From: CAJQGY01 sp905478015
GTDB taxonomy: Bacteria > Pseudomonadota > Gammaproteobacteria > Magnimaribacterales > D2472
Assembly: GCA_943788365.1 (NCBI GenBank)
Contig: CALSPZ010000001.1
Coordinates: forward strand, 62,001-126,000
Length of the DNA stretch: 64,000 bases
Direction of reading: 5' to 3'
The translations under genes were made by a program, and so were the position numbers. Shown here one piece after another: positions 44,621 to 52,778 of this stretch; the first letter of the stretch is position 1, and every line of letters starts with the position of its first letter. The notes beneath the pieces were generated by a model that ran no database searches, was not told where the DNA came from, and was given only the letters and a program-made list of their open reading frames with translations.

Positions 44621-45955
44621 ATGTATGACTTAATTCTTAAAAATTGCCAAATAGTTAATGAAGATTCTATTTATCACTCTGACATTGCAATTAAGAATGA
44701 AAGAATTGCTTTAATAAATAATACTATTGATGCAGAAGCACAAGAAATAATAGATGTTGAGGGTAAATATGTCATTCCCGGCATGATAGATGACCAAGTT
44801 CATTTCCGTGAGCCAGGACTTACACACAAAGGAAGTATTGCAACCGAATCAAGGGCAGCCTTAGCAGGTGGAATCACAAGTTATTTTGAAATGCCTAATG
44901 TTAATCCAACTACCACTACTAATGAAAACCTTCGAAACAAATTTGATCTTGCTAGTCAAAAATCCGTAGGTAACTATTCTTTTTATTTAGGAGCTAGCAA
45001 TCATAATATTGAAGAGATAAAAAGAGTTGATACAAGTCTTGCTGCAGGTCTGAAAGTTTTCATGGGCGCATCAACCGGAGACATGCTTGTAGATAACCCG
45101 GATACGCTTGAGGATATATTTAAGTACTGCCCAGTCAATATCGTTACTCACTGCGAAGATACTCCAACCATTTTAAAGAATGAGCAAATATTTGCTGAAA
45201 AATACGGTGACGATCTAAACGCAACACATCATCCATATATTAGAGATGACATAAGTTGCTATCTATCAAGCTCTATGGCTATTGACCTTGCAAAAAGAAA
45301 TGATGCTAATCTTCATGTTCTTCATCTAACAACAAAAAAAGAGATGGATCAGTTTGTTTCAGGTGCAATTGATGGAAAAAAAATTACTGCTGAGGTTTGT
45401 GTTCACCACTTAAGATTTAACGAGCATGATTATGTTGATCTAGGCAATCAGATTAAATGCAATCCTTCTATTAAAAAAGAAGAGGATAGAGCAGCGGTTA
45501 TGGCCGCGCTTCTTAATGATCAGATAGATATTATTGCAACTGATCACGCCCCGCATACATGGGAAGAAAAATCTGGCCCTTATTCAAAAGCTCCAGCAGG
45601 ACTGCCTTTAGTCCAACATGCAGTGCAGGTTCTTCTAGATTTTTATCATGATGGAACATTATCTTTAGAGCATATTGTTAAAAAGACTAGTCATAATGTT
45701 GCAAAAAGATTTCAAATTAAAGATAGAGGTTATATAAGAGAAGGCTATTATGCTGACCTTGTTATTTTAGATATTGAAAAACCTCATACTGTTAAAAAAG
45801 AAGATCTATTATATAAATGTGGCTGGTCTCCCTTTGAAGGTACTACATTTAATTCATCAATAAACACAACCATTATTAATGGACATATTGTTTATAAAGA
45901 CTCAAAAATTCAAGAAAATATCCGATTTGGAAAACAAATAGAGTTTTCTCGTTAA
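44621..45955 (+). CDS. pyrC: dihydroorotase
   Basis: Pyrimidine synthesis: cyclises carbamoyl aspartate. 444 residues, class I amidohydrolase type. Metal-binding DDQVHFREPGLTHKG near residue 57 (the DxHxR-type motif), KVFMGASTGDML with the likely carboxylated Lys near 145, His residues near 178 and 234, and ATDHAPHTWEEK near 307. In many gammaproteobacteria csrA follows lysC; here pyrC begins 2 bases after it. Ends in a pyrimidine-rich tail with no hairpin. Confidence 0.93.
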   Translation: MYDLILKNCQIVNEDSIYHSDIAIKNERIALINNTIDAEAQEIIDVEGKYVIPGMIDDQVHFREPGLTHKGSIATESRAALAGGITSYFEMPNVNPTTTTNENLRNKFDLASQKSVGNYSFYLGASNHNIEEIKRVDTSLAAGLKVFMGASTGDMLVDNPDTLEDIFKYCPVNIVTHCEDTPTILKNEQIFAEKYGDDLNATHHPYIRDDISCYLSSSMAIDLAKRNDANLHVLHLTTKKEMDQFVSGAIDGKKITAEVCVHHLRFNEHDYVDLGNQIKCNPSIKKEEDRAAVMAALLNDQIDIIATDHAPHTWEEKSGPYSKAPAGLPLVQHAVQVLLDFYHDGTLSLEHIVKKTSHNVAKRFQIKDRGYIREGYYADLVILDIEKPHTVKKEDLLYKCGWSPFEGTTFNSSINTTIINGHIVYKDSKIQENIRFGKQIEFSR

Positions 45956-46031
45956 TTTTTTAATTTTTTTTATTTCTTAATTTTTTCTCTTCTCGTTAAG
46001 TTCAAACATTATTCCTAAAGCATCTGCAATG

Positions 46032-46056
46032 TTTTATGTAAATAATTTACATAAAA
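46032..46056. promoter_or_regulatory. 25-base perfect palindrome in the pyrC/lipoprotein gap
   Basis: Two 12-base arms, TTTTATGTAAAT and ATTTACATAAAA, flank a central A. It lies in the 228-base gap 45956-46183, about 48 bases upstream of the candidate -35 of the surface lipoprotein gene. No T run follows on either strand, so it is not a terminator. Most likely a dimeric-regulator operator; the protein is unknown. The rest of the gap holds a pyrimidine tract (45957-46000) and the promoter listed next. Confidence 0.55.
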
Positions 46057-46103
46057 TAACACTACTAGATAACATTTTTTCTATTAAATAGCATCATTTT
46101 ATT

Positions 46104-46132
46104 TTGAAAATTCATCATTAAAGATGTAGTAT
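46104..46132 (+). promoter_or_regulatory. candidate promoter of the first surface lipoprotein gene
   Basis: TTGAAA (46104-46109), a 17-base spacer, TAGTAT (46127-46132). Predicted start near 46139 leaves a leader of about 45 bases with GGGAG (46171-46175) 8 bases before the ATG. Confidence 0.5.
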
Positions 46133-46183
46133 TAGACCTTGTATTTTTAAATTAATTCATTTTGTGAACAGGGAGTACTCAAC

Positions 46184-49027
46184 ATGAGCAAAAACTATTT
46201 ATTAGGTTTTACAATTTTATTCTTAACAGCGTGTGGCGGAAGCGGTAGCGGACCATCAGGTTCATCATCTACTGGCCCTTCTAATGCAGCGCCTGTTATA
46301 TCATCAGGAAACACTTACAGTGTTGCTGAAAACACAACTGCTATCGGCACGGTTGAGGCATCAGATGCTGACGGCGATGCTTTAGCTTATTTCATTCAAG
46401 GAGACGATAGCTCTCTAGTAACATTAACAGGAAATGTATTATCTTTTACTACTGCTCCTGATTTTGAAGCTCCAGCAGACGCAAACTCAGATAACGTTTA
46501 TAAAGTTACTGTTGTTGTAAGTGATGGTTCTGCTAAAGACGCTAAGGATTTAGAGATCTCTGTTACTAATGTGAATGAAGGCCCTCAACTAATAGTTGAT
46601 AGCTCATACACTGTTGCAGAAAACACTGCTACTGTTGCAACGGCTACAGTTTCAGATTCTTCAAGCGCAGTTACTTTCTCACTAACTGGAACAGATAGTG
46701 CGGCAATGACAATCGGAGCATCTTCAGGTGTTTTAGCTTTCGCTGCCAACCCAGACTTTGAAGCTCCAGCTGATTCAGATGGAGATAACGTATATAACGT
46801 TACGATTACTGCTACTGACGATGCAGGTTCTAACTCAGAAGATGTAACAGTTACTGTTACTGATGTTGTTGAGTGTACTGGTGCTTGTGATCTATTTATC
46901 TCAGAGTATGCAGAAGGTTCATCAAATAATAAATATTTAGAAATTGCTAACTTTACAGGTGCTACTGTAGACCTTGCTGGCTACGCGCTTCCAAGTGTTA
47001 GTAATGCTCCATCAACTGATGGTGAATATGAGTATTGGAACCCTGATATCTTTGGTGCTAATGCAACTATCGCTGATGGCGATGTTTGGGTTGTTTGTCA
47101 TCCAGATTCTGATGCAACAATAATCGAAAGATGCGATTCTGAGCATACATACATGTCAAATGGTGATGATGGTTATAAGTTAGTTAAAGGTACAGAAGAG
47201 AGCTACACAGTTGTAGATACTCTAGGTGACTTTATGGGAGATCCTGGTTCAGGTTGGGATATTTGTGGAGTTGCTAGCGGTACTCAAGATCACACTTTAG
47301 TTAAGAAAGAAGGCAAAGAAGGTAATGCCGATTGGACTTCATCAAGAGGAACTACTGCTGATGATTGTGACTGGATTGTTGCTGAAAAAGACGCATTTAT
47401 GCTAACTGACTGGGATGGTTTAGGATCACACTGTTATGATTCTTCAAATGATTCTGTAACCTTTACTTCAGATGCTACATTCAGCGTTGCTGAAAACTCA
47501 ACTGCTGTTGGTACAGTAGCTGCAGGTGTTGTAGGTTGTAATTCAGGTGACACTGTAACAATGGCTCTATCTGGTGCAGATGCTGCATTATTTACTATTG
47601 ATGCTGCTGGTGCGCTAGCTTTTGCTGCTGCTCCAGACTTCGAAGTAACTGGAAGTGCTTCAGGTACTAATGACTACACTGTTGTTGTTACTGCAACTGC
47701 TGGAACAAAAACTGCTGAGCAAACAATCACAGTTACTGTTACTGATGTTGAAGAAGCTGATCCAACTAAAGTAGATTTCTCAGGCGCGTTTGCTGGAGCT
47801 GTGTATGATGCAGCTACAAGTACTCATACGTTCCCAGCAGGTGCAGAAGGTTATGCTGGTTTTGCTAATAATAACGCTGATCTATATCCATTCACATTCC
47901 CTAACGGAGGTACAGTAACATTTACTGCTGCTGCTCCTGGGGCTGATGTTAATGTTAACTTTAGATTTGAAAGATTGCCTTATCCAGATGTAGATCCTGC
48001 ATTTAGCACAGCTAATGTAACTATTTCAGGTGCTGAAGAAAAAACATACACAGTTGAGTTTGACGCTCAAGGTGAAAATACTTTTGCTTCTTTGATTATG
48101 TACATTGTTGAAAGAGATACTGCTGTTGTAATTAAGGATGTTGTAGTTGCTCAAAAAGCTGCTACTCCTGCAGGTGACTTGATGGATATGTCAGGTACTT
48201 TCGGTGATGTTGGTTATAATGCTGAAACAAATGGATTTAACTTCTTATCAACAGCTCAAGCATGGGGTGGATGGGCTCATAATGCTGATGGTGATGCAGG
48301 AACAGGTATGTATCCATTTACATTTACAGAAGCTGGAAAAGTAACATTTAAAGCATCAGCTCCAAACGGAGATGTTGTTGTTAAGTTTAAGTTTGAAAGA
48401 TTACCTTATCCTGATACTACTCCTGAGTTCTTTACCGAAACAGTAACAGTTACTGGAGCTGAAGAAGCAACTTATGAAGTTGCTGTTCCTGCTCAAGGAA
48501 CAAATACATTCAGTTCATTCTTAATGTATTTTGAAACTCAAGATGTTGAAATATACATGACTGAATTCTATGTTACAGCTGACGCTAAAGATGATACTGG
48601 CGGAGGCGGTGGTGACACTTCTAACGGTGGCGGAACTATGGTTATGACTGAAGCATTTGGTGGAGCTACTGTAAACGGAACAACTTATAATGTTCCAGCA
48701 GGTTCTGAATCTTGGGCAGGTTTTGCACATGATCCAGCTCAAACAGAAGGTTTCTATCCAATTAAGTTCCCTAATGGTGGAACAATAACCGCTTCTTGGA
48801 ATGCTGTAAGTACTTCGACGCAAATTTATTTCAAGTTTGAAAAAGACGCATATCCAAATACTACACCTGACTGGCAATCAGATAACCTTGTTGTAACTTC
48901 AACTCCAGATACTATGGTAGTTAATGTTCCTGCAACGACTAATACATATAAAAACTTTTTAATGTATATCGTTGATCAAGATACACCAGTAGTTGTTAAT
49001 AGTGTTGTGGTCACACCTGCTGACTAA
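46184..49027 (+). CDS. large surface lipoprotein: cadherin-like repeats, lamin-tail domain, three tandem unknown modules
   Basis: 947 residues, predicted to be lipid-anchored and exposed on the outer membrane. Lipobox LTAC (Cys17), Gly/Ser linker, cadherin-like repeats at about 36-131, 135-228 and 423-523 (each with a VAEN start, D-A-D-G-D or equivalent, and a V-T-V-T-D end), a lamin-tail domain at about 235-417 (DLFISEYAEGSSNNKYLEI), then three copies of a roughly 130-residue module at 529-658, 667-799 and 819-945. Cadherin-like repeats probably bind calcium through their Asp residues. No catalytic domain is recognised. Shares its domain style with the next gene. Low Lys and Cys, high Thr, Ala, Asp and Val. 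Confidence 0.85.
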   Translation: MSKNYLLGFTILFLTACGGSGSGPSGSSSTGPSNAAPVISSGNTYSVAENTTAIGTVEASDADGDALAYFIQGDDSSLVTLTGNVLSFTTAPDFEAPADANSDNVYKVTVVVSDGSAKDAKDLEISVTNVNEGPQLIVDSSYTVAENTATVATATVSDSSSAVTFSLTGTDSAAMTIGASSGVLAFAANPDFEAPADSDGDNVYNVTITATDDAGSNSEDVTVTVTDVVECTGACDLFISEYAEGSSNNKYLEIANFTGATVDLAGYALPSVSNAPSTDGEYEYWNPDIFGANATIADGDVWVVCHPDSDATIIERCDSEHTYMSNGDDGYKLVKGTEESYTVVDTLGDFMGDPGSGWDICGVASGTQDHTLVKKEGKEGNADWTSSRGTTADDCDWIVAEKDAFMLTDWDGLGSHCYDSSNDSVTFTSDATFSVAENSTAVGTVAAGVVGCNSGDTVTMALSGADAALFTIDAAGALAFAAAPDFEVTGSASGTNDYTVVVTATAGTKTAEQTITVTVTDVEEADPTKVDFSGAFAGAVYDAATSTHTFPAGAEGYAGFANNNADLYPFTFPNGGTVTFTAAAPGADVNVNFRFERLPYPDVDPAFSTANVTISGAEEKTYTVEFDAQGENTFASLIMYIVERDTAVVIKDVVVAQKAATPAGDLMDMSGTFGDVGYNAETNGFNFLSTAQAWGGWAHNADGDAGTGMYPFTFTEAGKVTFKASAPNGDVVVKFKFERLPYPDTTPEFFTETVTVTGAEEATYEVAVPAQGTNTFSSFLMYFETQDVEIYMTEFYVTADAKDDTGGGGGDTSNGGGTMVMTEAFGGATVNGTTYNVPAGSESWAGFAHDPAQTEGFYPIKFPNGGTITASWNAVSTSTQIYFKFEKDAYPNTTPDWQSDNLVVTSTPDTMVVNVPATTNTYKNFLMYIVDQDTPVVVNSVVVTPAD
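47768..49018 (+). repeat. three tandem copies of an unrecognised about 130-residue module
   Basis: Copies at 47768-48157, 48182-48580 and 48638-49018. Shared pattern per copy: a G-F/G-W segment (YAGFANN, WGGWAHN, WAGFAHD), YPFTF or YPIKF with N-G-G-T or E-A-G-K, a FxFExxxYPxxxP motif (FRFERLPYPDVDP, FKFERLPYPDTTP, FKFEKDAYPNTTP), and a final NTFxSxxMYI-type strand followed by D-T-x-V-V-x. A Gly-rich linker separates copies two and three. Probably a beta-sandwich. Confidence 0.85.
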
Positions 49028-49046
49028 TCAATAAATATTGATATTA

Positions 49047-49075
49047 AAAACCCGCATTTATGCGGGTTTTTTTTT
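49047..49075 (+). terminator. intrinsic terminator after the first surface lipoprotein gene
   Basis: AACCCGCA, loop TTTA, TGCGGGTT, then a run of T residues. Strong GC stem and U-tract; one of only two clear intrinsic terminators in the window. Confidence 0.93.
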
Positions 49076-49160
49076 GGAATTATCAAATCAATATACTTAT
49101 CAGTCGTATCTAGATTAGAATAAAGTAATCATTTTTTTAATATAATTAATCATAACAACT

Positions 49161-52100
49161 ATGCAAAATAAATTACTTTCTATCGTTTTCACTTCAATTT
49201 TTATAGCCTCATGTGGCGGAGGCGGCGGAGGCGGCGGAGGATCTACTCCAACCCCACCCACACCACCCACACCACCTGCAAATAATGCACCAACATTTGC
49301 TAACGTAGGAACAATTGCAGTTGCAGAGAATACCACTGCTATAGGAACAGTTACAGCAACAGATGCTGACGGAGATACTCTTACATATTCTGTTTCAGGA
49401 GATGATGCTTCTTCAGTTTCTATAGGTTCAGGTACAGGAGTTTTAGCTTTTAATACAGCTCCTGACTTTGAGAATCCAGGAAGTGCAAGTGGTGATAATA
49501 ATTATTCTATTACAGTTCTTGCATCAGATGGTTCGGCTACTGGTTCAGTTGGGATTGTAGTATCTGTTACTGATGTTGATGAAAATACTAATAGCGCTCC
49601 AGTTATTACTTCATCAGACTCATTTACTGCAGCTGAAAATCAAACTGCTATTGGAACTGTAACTGCAACAGATGCTGATGGAGATTCTATTAGTTTTACT
49701 GTTAGTGGTTCTGAATTAGAAATAACGTCAGCAGGAGTTCTTACTTTTGCATCAGCACCTGACTATGAAACTCAATCTACTTATACAGCAACTGTAACTG
49801 CTAGCGATGGAACGGATACGGATACACAAGATGTAACTGTGACCGTTACTGATGTAGATGAGAATTCTAACTCTACAAACGCAACTGACTTATTTATTTC
49901 TGAGTATGCAGAAGGCTCTTCAAATAATAAGTACCTTGAAATATTTAATGCTACAGGCTCATCTGTAAATCTAAACGATTATGCGATTAGATCAAAAGTT
50001 AATGGCGGCACCGTATATTACAATGAGTATTTTGAAGCAAATATCACTCTTGATGACAGATCTTTATATGTAATTTGTCATCCACAAGCAGAACAAGTAA
50101 TTTTAGATAAATGTAATATAACAAATCAGTATCTATCAAATGGTGATGATACATACCAGCTAGGCAAAGGAGATGAGTCTAGTTTTGAGGTAATTGATAC
50201 TATTGGGGATTTTGGAGACGATCCAGGTGATGGTTGGGATGTTTGCGGAGTGACAGAAGGAACTAAAGAACATACTTTAATCAAAAAAGAAGATAAAGAA
50301 GGAACAGGCAATTGGGAGTTGTCAGCCGGGTCTAACTCAGATGACTGCTCTTGGGTTGTAAAAGATCAAAATGATTGGGATGACCTAGGCGCTCATACTT
50401 GGAATGGTTCAAGTAGTGGCGGCGGATCAGGTGGTGGATCTGGAGGCGGCGGTGGCGGCGGCTCTGGCGGCGGAGGCGGCGGCTCAGGCGGCGGAGGCGG
50501 AACTACACCAGCTGACACAGAGCTATATATTTCTGAATATGCTGATGTTGAGTCATCTAATGAAACTACAACACCTTATGGAAATACAAAGTATATTGAA
50601 ATATATAATCCTAATACTGAGGCTGTAGATCTATCTGACTATACTCTAAAGGGAATTGCCAACTCTCAGCCAGACAGCTGGGGCTCTGGTCAGACTGCTG
50701 ACGGCAGGGTTCTTGAGCTAACAGGCACTTTAGCAGCAAAAGATGTTTATTTGATAACAGGTGTGGATAGCAGCTATGGTGATATTGATGATTATGTTGT
50801 TTCTCAGGCAGATCTACAACTAGACTACGAAAGCCCTGTTCACTTTAACGGTGACGATGCTGTTGGTTTATTCAAAGGCGATGTCTTATTGGATTCTGTA
50901 GGTACAGATGGACCTGCTGATATAGGAATTGGTTGGGAGGTATGTGGAGTTGAAAATGCAACCAGAAGACATACCCTTATAAAAAAATCTGACAAGGTGG
51001 GTGAAGCCGATTGGTCTGTTTCTGCTGGAACCAATGCAGATAACTGTCATTGGGTTGTTAAAGATGAAGGCGACTTTACTGATGCTGGATTCCATAACCA
51101 AGAAGTCAAGACTGTAACTGTGCCAAATGGAATATCAGGAGGCTATACAATTGATGGTCAAAGCAAACCAAGTCTCACTCTTGAAAGAGGAAAAACATAT
51201 AGATTCGATACATCTGACTCAAGTCTCTCTTCACACCCTATAAGCTTTGGAGATACTACTGAAGAGAGCTCATCAACGACAGTTTATGGAACTCAGGTTG
51301 GAACTTCTGGAACTGCTGGTTCATACTATCTACTAGAGGTTACTGATGAAATGCCATCAACATTTTATTATTTCTGTGGCAATCATTCAGGAATGGGAGG
51401 TTCAGTTACAATTTCTAATACCTCAAATACTGCGCCTGAAATAATTTCACCATCAGAAGTTTATACACAACCTTCTAATTATGTTTATGTTGATGAGGGA
51501 ACAAAATCAGTTGCAGCGTTCAGCGGTAATGATGCTGAAGGTGATTCACTAAATTATTTTGTAACAGGCACCGATGCATCTTCATTTGAAATTTCATCAA
51601 GCGGAGTTTTGGCTTTTATTAATACACCTAGTTATTCATCTAAAAAGGAATTTTCACTTATTGTAAATGTTTCAGATGGGCTAGGGTCTGACTCCTTAAT
51701 TCTCTCTGTATTTGTAGATAGATTATGTACAGATACATTGATCGGGTTTAATGTTTGCCTTGAAGGTGAGTCAACAGGTGGCATTTCTTATGATCGTGAT
51801 AATGATTACGACACATGGAAGGATTGGGATAATGATTGTCAAAGCAATAGGCATGAAGTTCTTATAGACGAACATGATTCATCCACAGGAGTAGGCCTAA
51901 GCTATACATCAACTACTAATTGTAGTGTTGCAACAGGTCGTTGGTATGACCCTTATGATAATGCATATTTCTCTAGCGCCTCTGAGGTTCAAATTGATCA
52001 CTTTATTCCACTATCAGAGAGCCATAGAAGCGGAGCATGGGCATGGTCTAGAGAAAGAAAAACAATTTATGCAAATACGCTAAATGTTCCTGAGCAGCTA

Positions 52101-52613
52101 ATTGCTGTTGGAGGAAGCTCAAATAGTGCAAAAGGAAGCTCGGATCCATCAGATTGGATGCCAAACAACTCTTCATATCACTGTACTTATCTAAGAGATT
52201 GGGTGAAGGTAAAATCAATTTATAGACTGGGTATTAATTCTTCTGAAGAAGACTATATTAGAAGCGCCTATAACGGTTGTAGTTCTCAAAATACAACAGA
52301 AACAATTGCAGTAAGCATTGCTGCAAACGCAAATGGCTCAGGAAATGTATATGTAATAAATGGTGTTCAGAAGAAATCTTTAACTCTCAATGTAGGAACT
52401 ACGTATACATTCACTCATTCTAGCGCTCATCCGCTAAGCTTCTCTACAACTTCCAATGGCACTCATGGTGGTGGTAACGAATATACATCTGGAGTTTCTA
52501 AATCAACTGGCTCTACTGTAATTGCAGTGACATCTAGCACTCCTTCAACTCTGTATTATTTTTGTGATGCCCATTCAGGAATGGGTTCAAATATAAGTAT
52601 AACTAGTAGTTAA
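49161..52613 (+). CDS. giant lipoprotein: cadherin-like, two lamin-tail, two cupredoxin-like and one HNH nuclease domain
   Basis: 1150 residues. Lipobox IASC (Cys18), Gly run, Pro/Thr stalk (28-40), cadherin-like repeats 45-140 and 147-235, lamin-tail domain 242-415, Gly/Ser linker 418-447, second lamin-tail domain 452-645, cupredoxin-like domain 650-752, cadherin-like repeat 757-853, HNH/DUF1524-like nuclease about 870-1040, second cupredoxin-like domain 1048-1150. Nuclease signature: VQIDHFIPLSESHRSGAWAW (Asp946, His947), then N-S-A-K (Asn988-Lys991) and WMPNNSSYHCTYLRDWVKVK. Type-1 copper-like residues: His692, Cys739, His742, Met745, and His1090, Cys1135, His1138, Met1141. Predicted extracellular DNase attached to the cell surface; activity is inferred. 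No strong ribosome site. Confidence 0.85.
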   Translation: MQNKLLSIVFTSIFIASCGGGGGGGGGSTPTPPTPPTPPANNAPTFANVGTIAVAENTTAIGTVTATDADGDTLTYSVSGDDASSVSIGSGTGVLAFNTAPDFENPGSASGDNNYSITVLASDGSATGSVGIVVSVTDVDENTNSAPVITSSDSFTAAENQTAIGTVTATDADGDSISFTVSGSELEITSAGVLTFASAPDYETQSTYTATVTASDGTDTDTQDVTVTVTDVDENSNSTNATDLFISEYAEGSSNNKYLEIFNATGSSVNLNDYAIRSKVNGGTVYYNEYFEANITLDDRSLYVICHPQAEQVILDKCNITNQYLSNGDDTYQLGKGDESSFEVIDTIGDFGDDPGDGWDVCGVTEGTKEHTLIKKEDKEGTGNWELSAGSNSDDCSWVVKDQNDWDDLGAHTWNGSSSGGGSGGGSGGGGGGGSGGGGGGSGGGGGTTPADTELYISEYADVESSNETTTPYGNTKYIEIYNPNTEAVDLSDYTLKGIANSQPDSWGSGQTADGRVLELTGTLAAKDVYLITGVDSSYGDIDDYVVSQADLQLDYESPVHFNGDDAVGLFKGDVLLDSVGTDGPADIGIGWEVCGVENATRRHTLIKKSDKVGEADWSVSAGTNADNCHWVVKDEGDFTDAGFHNQEVKTVTVPNGISGGYTIDGQSKPSLTLERGKTYRFDTSDSSLSSHPISFGDTTEESSSTTVYGTQVGTSGTAGSYYLLEVTDEMPSTFYYFCGNHSGMGGSVTISNTSNTAPEIISPSEVYTQPSNYVYVDEGTKSVAAFSGNDAEGDSLNYFVTGTDASSFEISSSGVLAFINTPSYSSKKEFSLIVNVSDGLGSDSLILSVFVDRLCTDTLIGFNVCLEGESTGGISYDRDNDYDTWKDWDNDCQSNRHEVLIDEHDSSTGVGLSYTSTTNCSVATGRWYDPYDNAYFSSASEVQIDHFIPLSESHRSGAWAWSRERKTIYANTLNVPEQLIAVGGSSNSAKGSSDPSDWMPNNSSYHCTYLRDWVKVKSIYRLGINSSEEDYIRSAYNGCSSQNTTETIAVSIAANANGSGNVYVINGVQKKSLTLNVGTTYTFTHSSAHPLSFSTTSNGTHGGGNEYTSGVSKSTGSTVIAVTSSTPSTLYYFCDAHSGMGSNISITSS
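50409..50501 (+). repeat. GC-rich Gly/Ser low-complexity tract
   Basis: GGC/GGA/TCA triplet repetition encoding a flexible linker (residues 417-447) between the two lamin-tail domains. Strikingly GC-rich against its AT-rich neighbours; likely to vary in length by slippage. In-frame, so not disruptive. Confidence 0.85.
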
Positions 52614-52648
52614 TATAAGCTACTAGTTGTATTATAATCCTCAAATTC

Positions 52649-52738
52649 GGAGAGTTGGCTGAGTGGTCGAAAGCGCCTCCCTGCTAAGGAGGTATATGGG
52701 TAACTGTATCGAGGGTTCGAATCCCTCACTCTCCGCCA
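52649..52738 (+). tRNA. tRNA-Ser (GCT)
   Basis: 90 bases with encoded CCA. Acceptor GGAGAGT pairs with ACTCTCC, then discriminator G and CCA at 52736-52738. Anticodon GCT at 52683-52685, long variable arm typical of serine tRNAs, T arm GGTTCGAATCC. Confidence 0.98.
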
Positions 52739-52767
52739 TTTTTTGTATAATTTATTTAAACAGGTTA

Positions 52768-52773
52768 TATAAT
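52768..52773 (+). promoter_or_regulatory. -10 element 5 bases before a start codon
   Basis: TATAAT, then ATTCC, then the ATG at 52779. No ribosome site: leaderless candidate. Could alternatively be read-through from tRNA-Ser. Confidence 0.45.
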
Positions 52774-52778
52774 ATTCC

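Noticed and set aside
46032..46056. Palindrome considered as a pyrC terminator
   Set aside because: No T run on either side and an AT-only stem except for one G-C pair per arm; better read as an operator.
49115..49336. Minus-strand frame with a proline run
   Set aside because: Shadow of the Gly-rich N-terminus of the plus-strand lipoprotein gene.
50409..50501. Short-period GC-rich repetition considered as a CRISPR or minisatellite
   Set aside because: Triplet repetition coding for a Gly/Ser linker in frame; no spacers, no palindromic repeat.
46184..52613. Possible toxin or contact-dependent inhibition system (large protein with C-terminal nuclease)
   Set aside because: There is a lipobox and no secretion partner, pre-toxin motif or immunity gene downstream; the nuclease is not terminal, as a cupredoxin-like domain follows.
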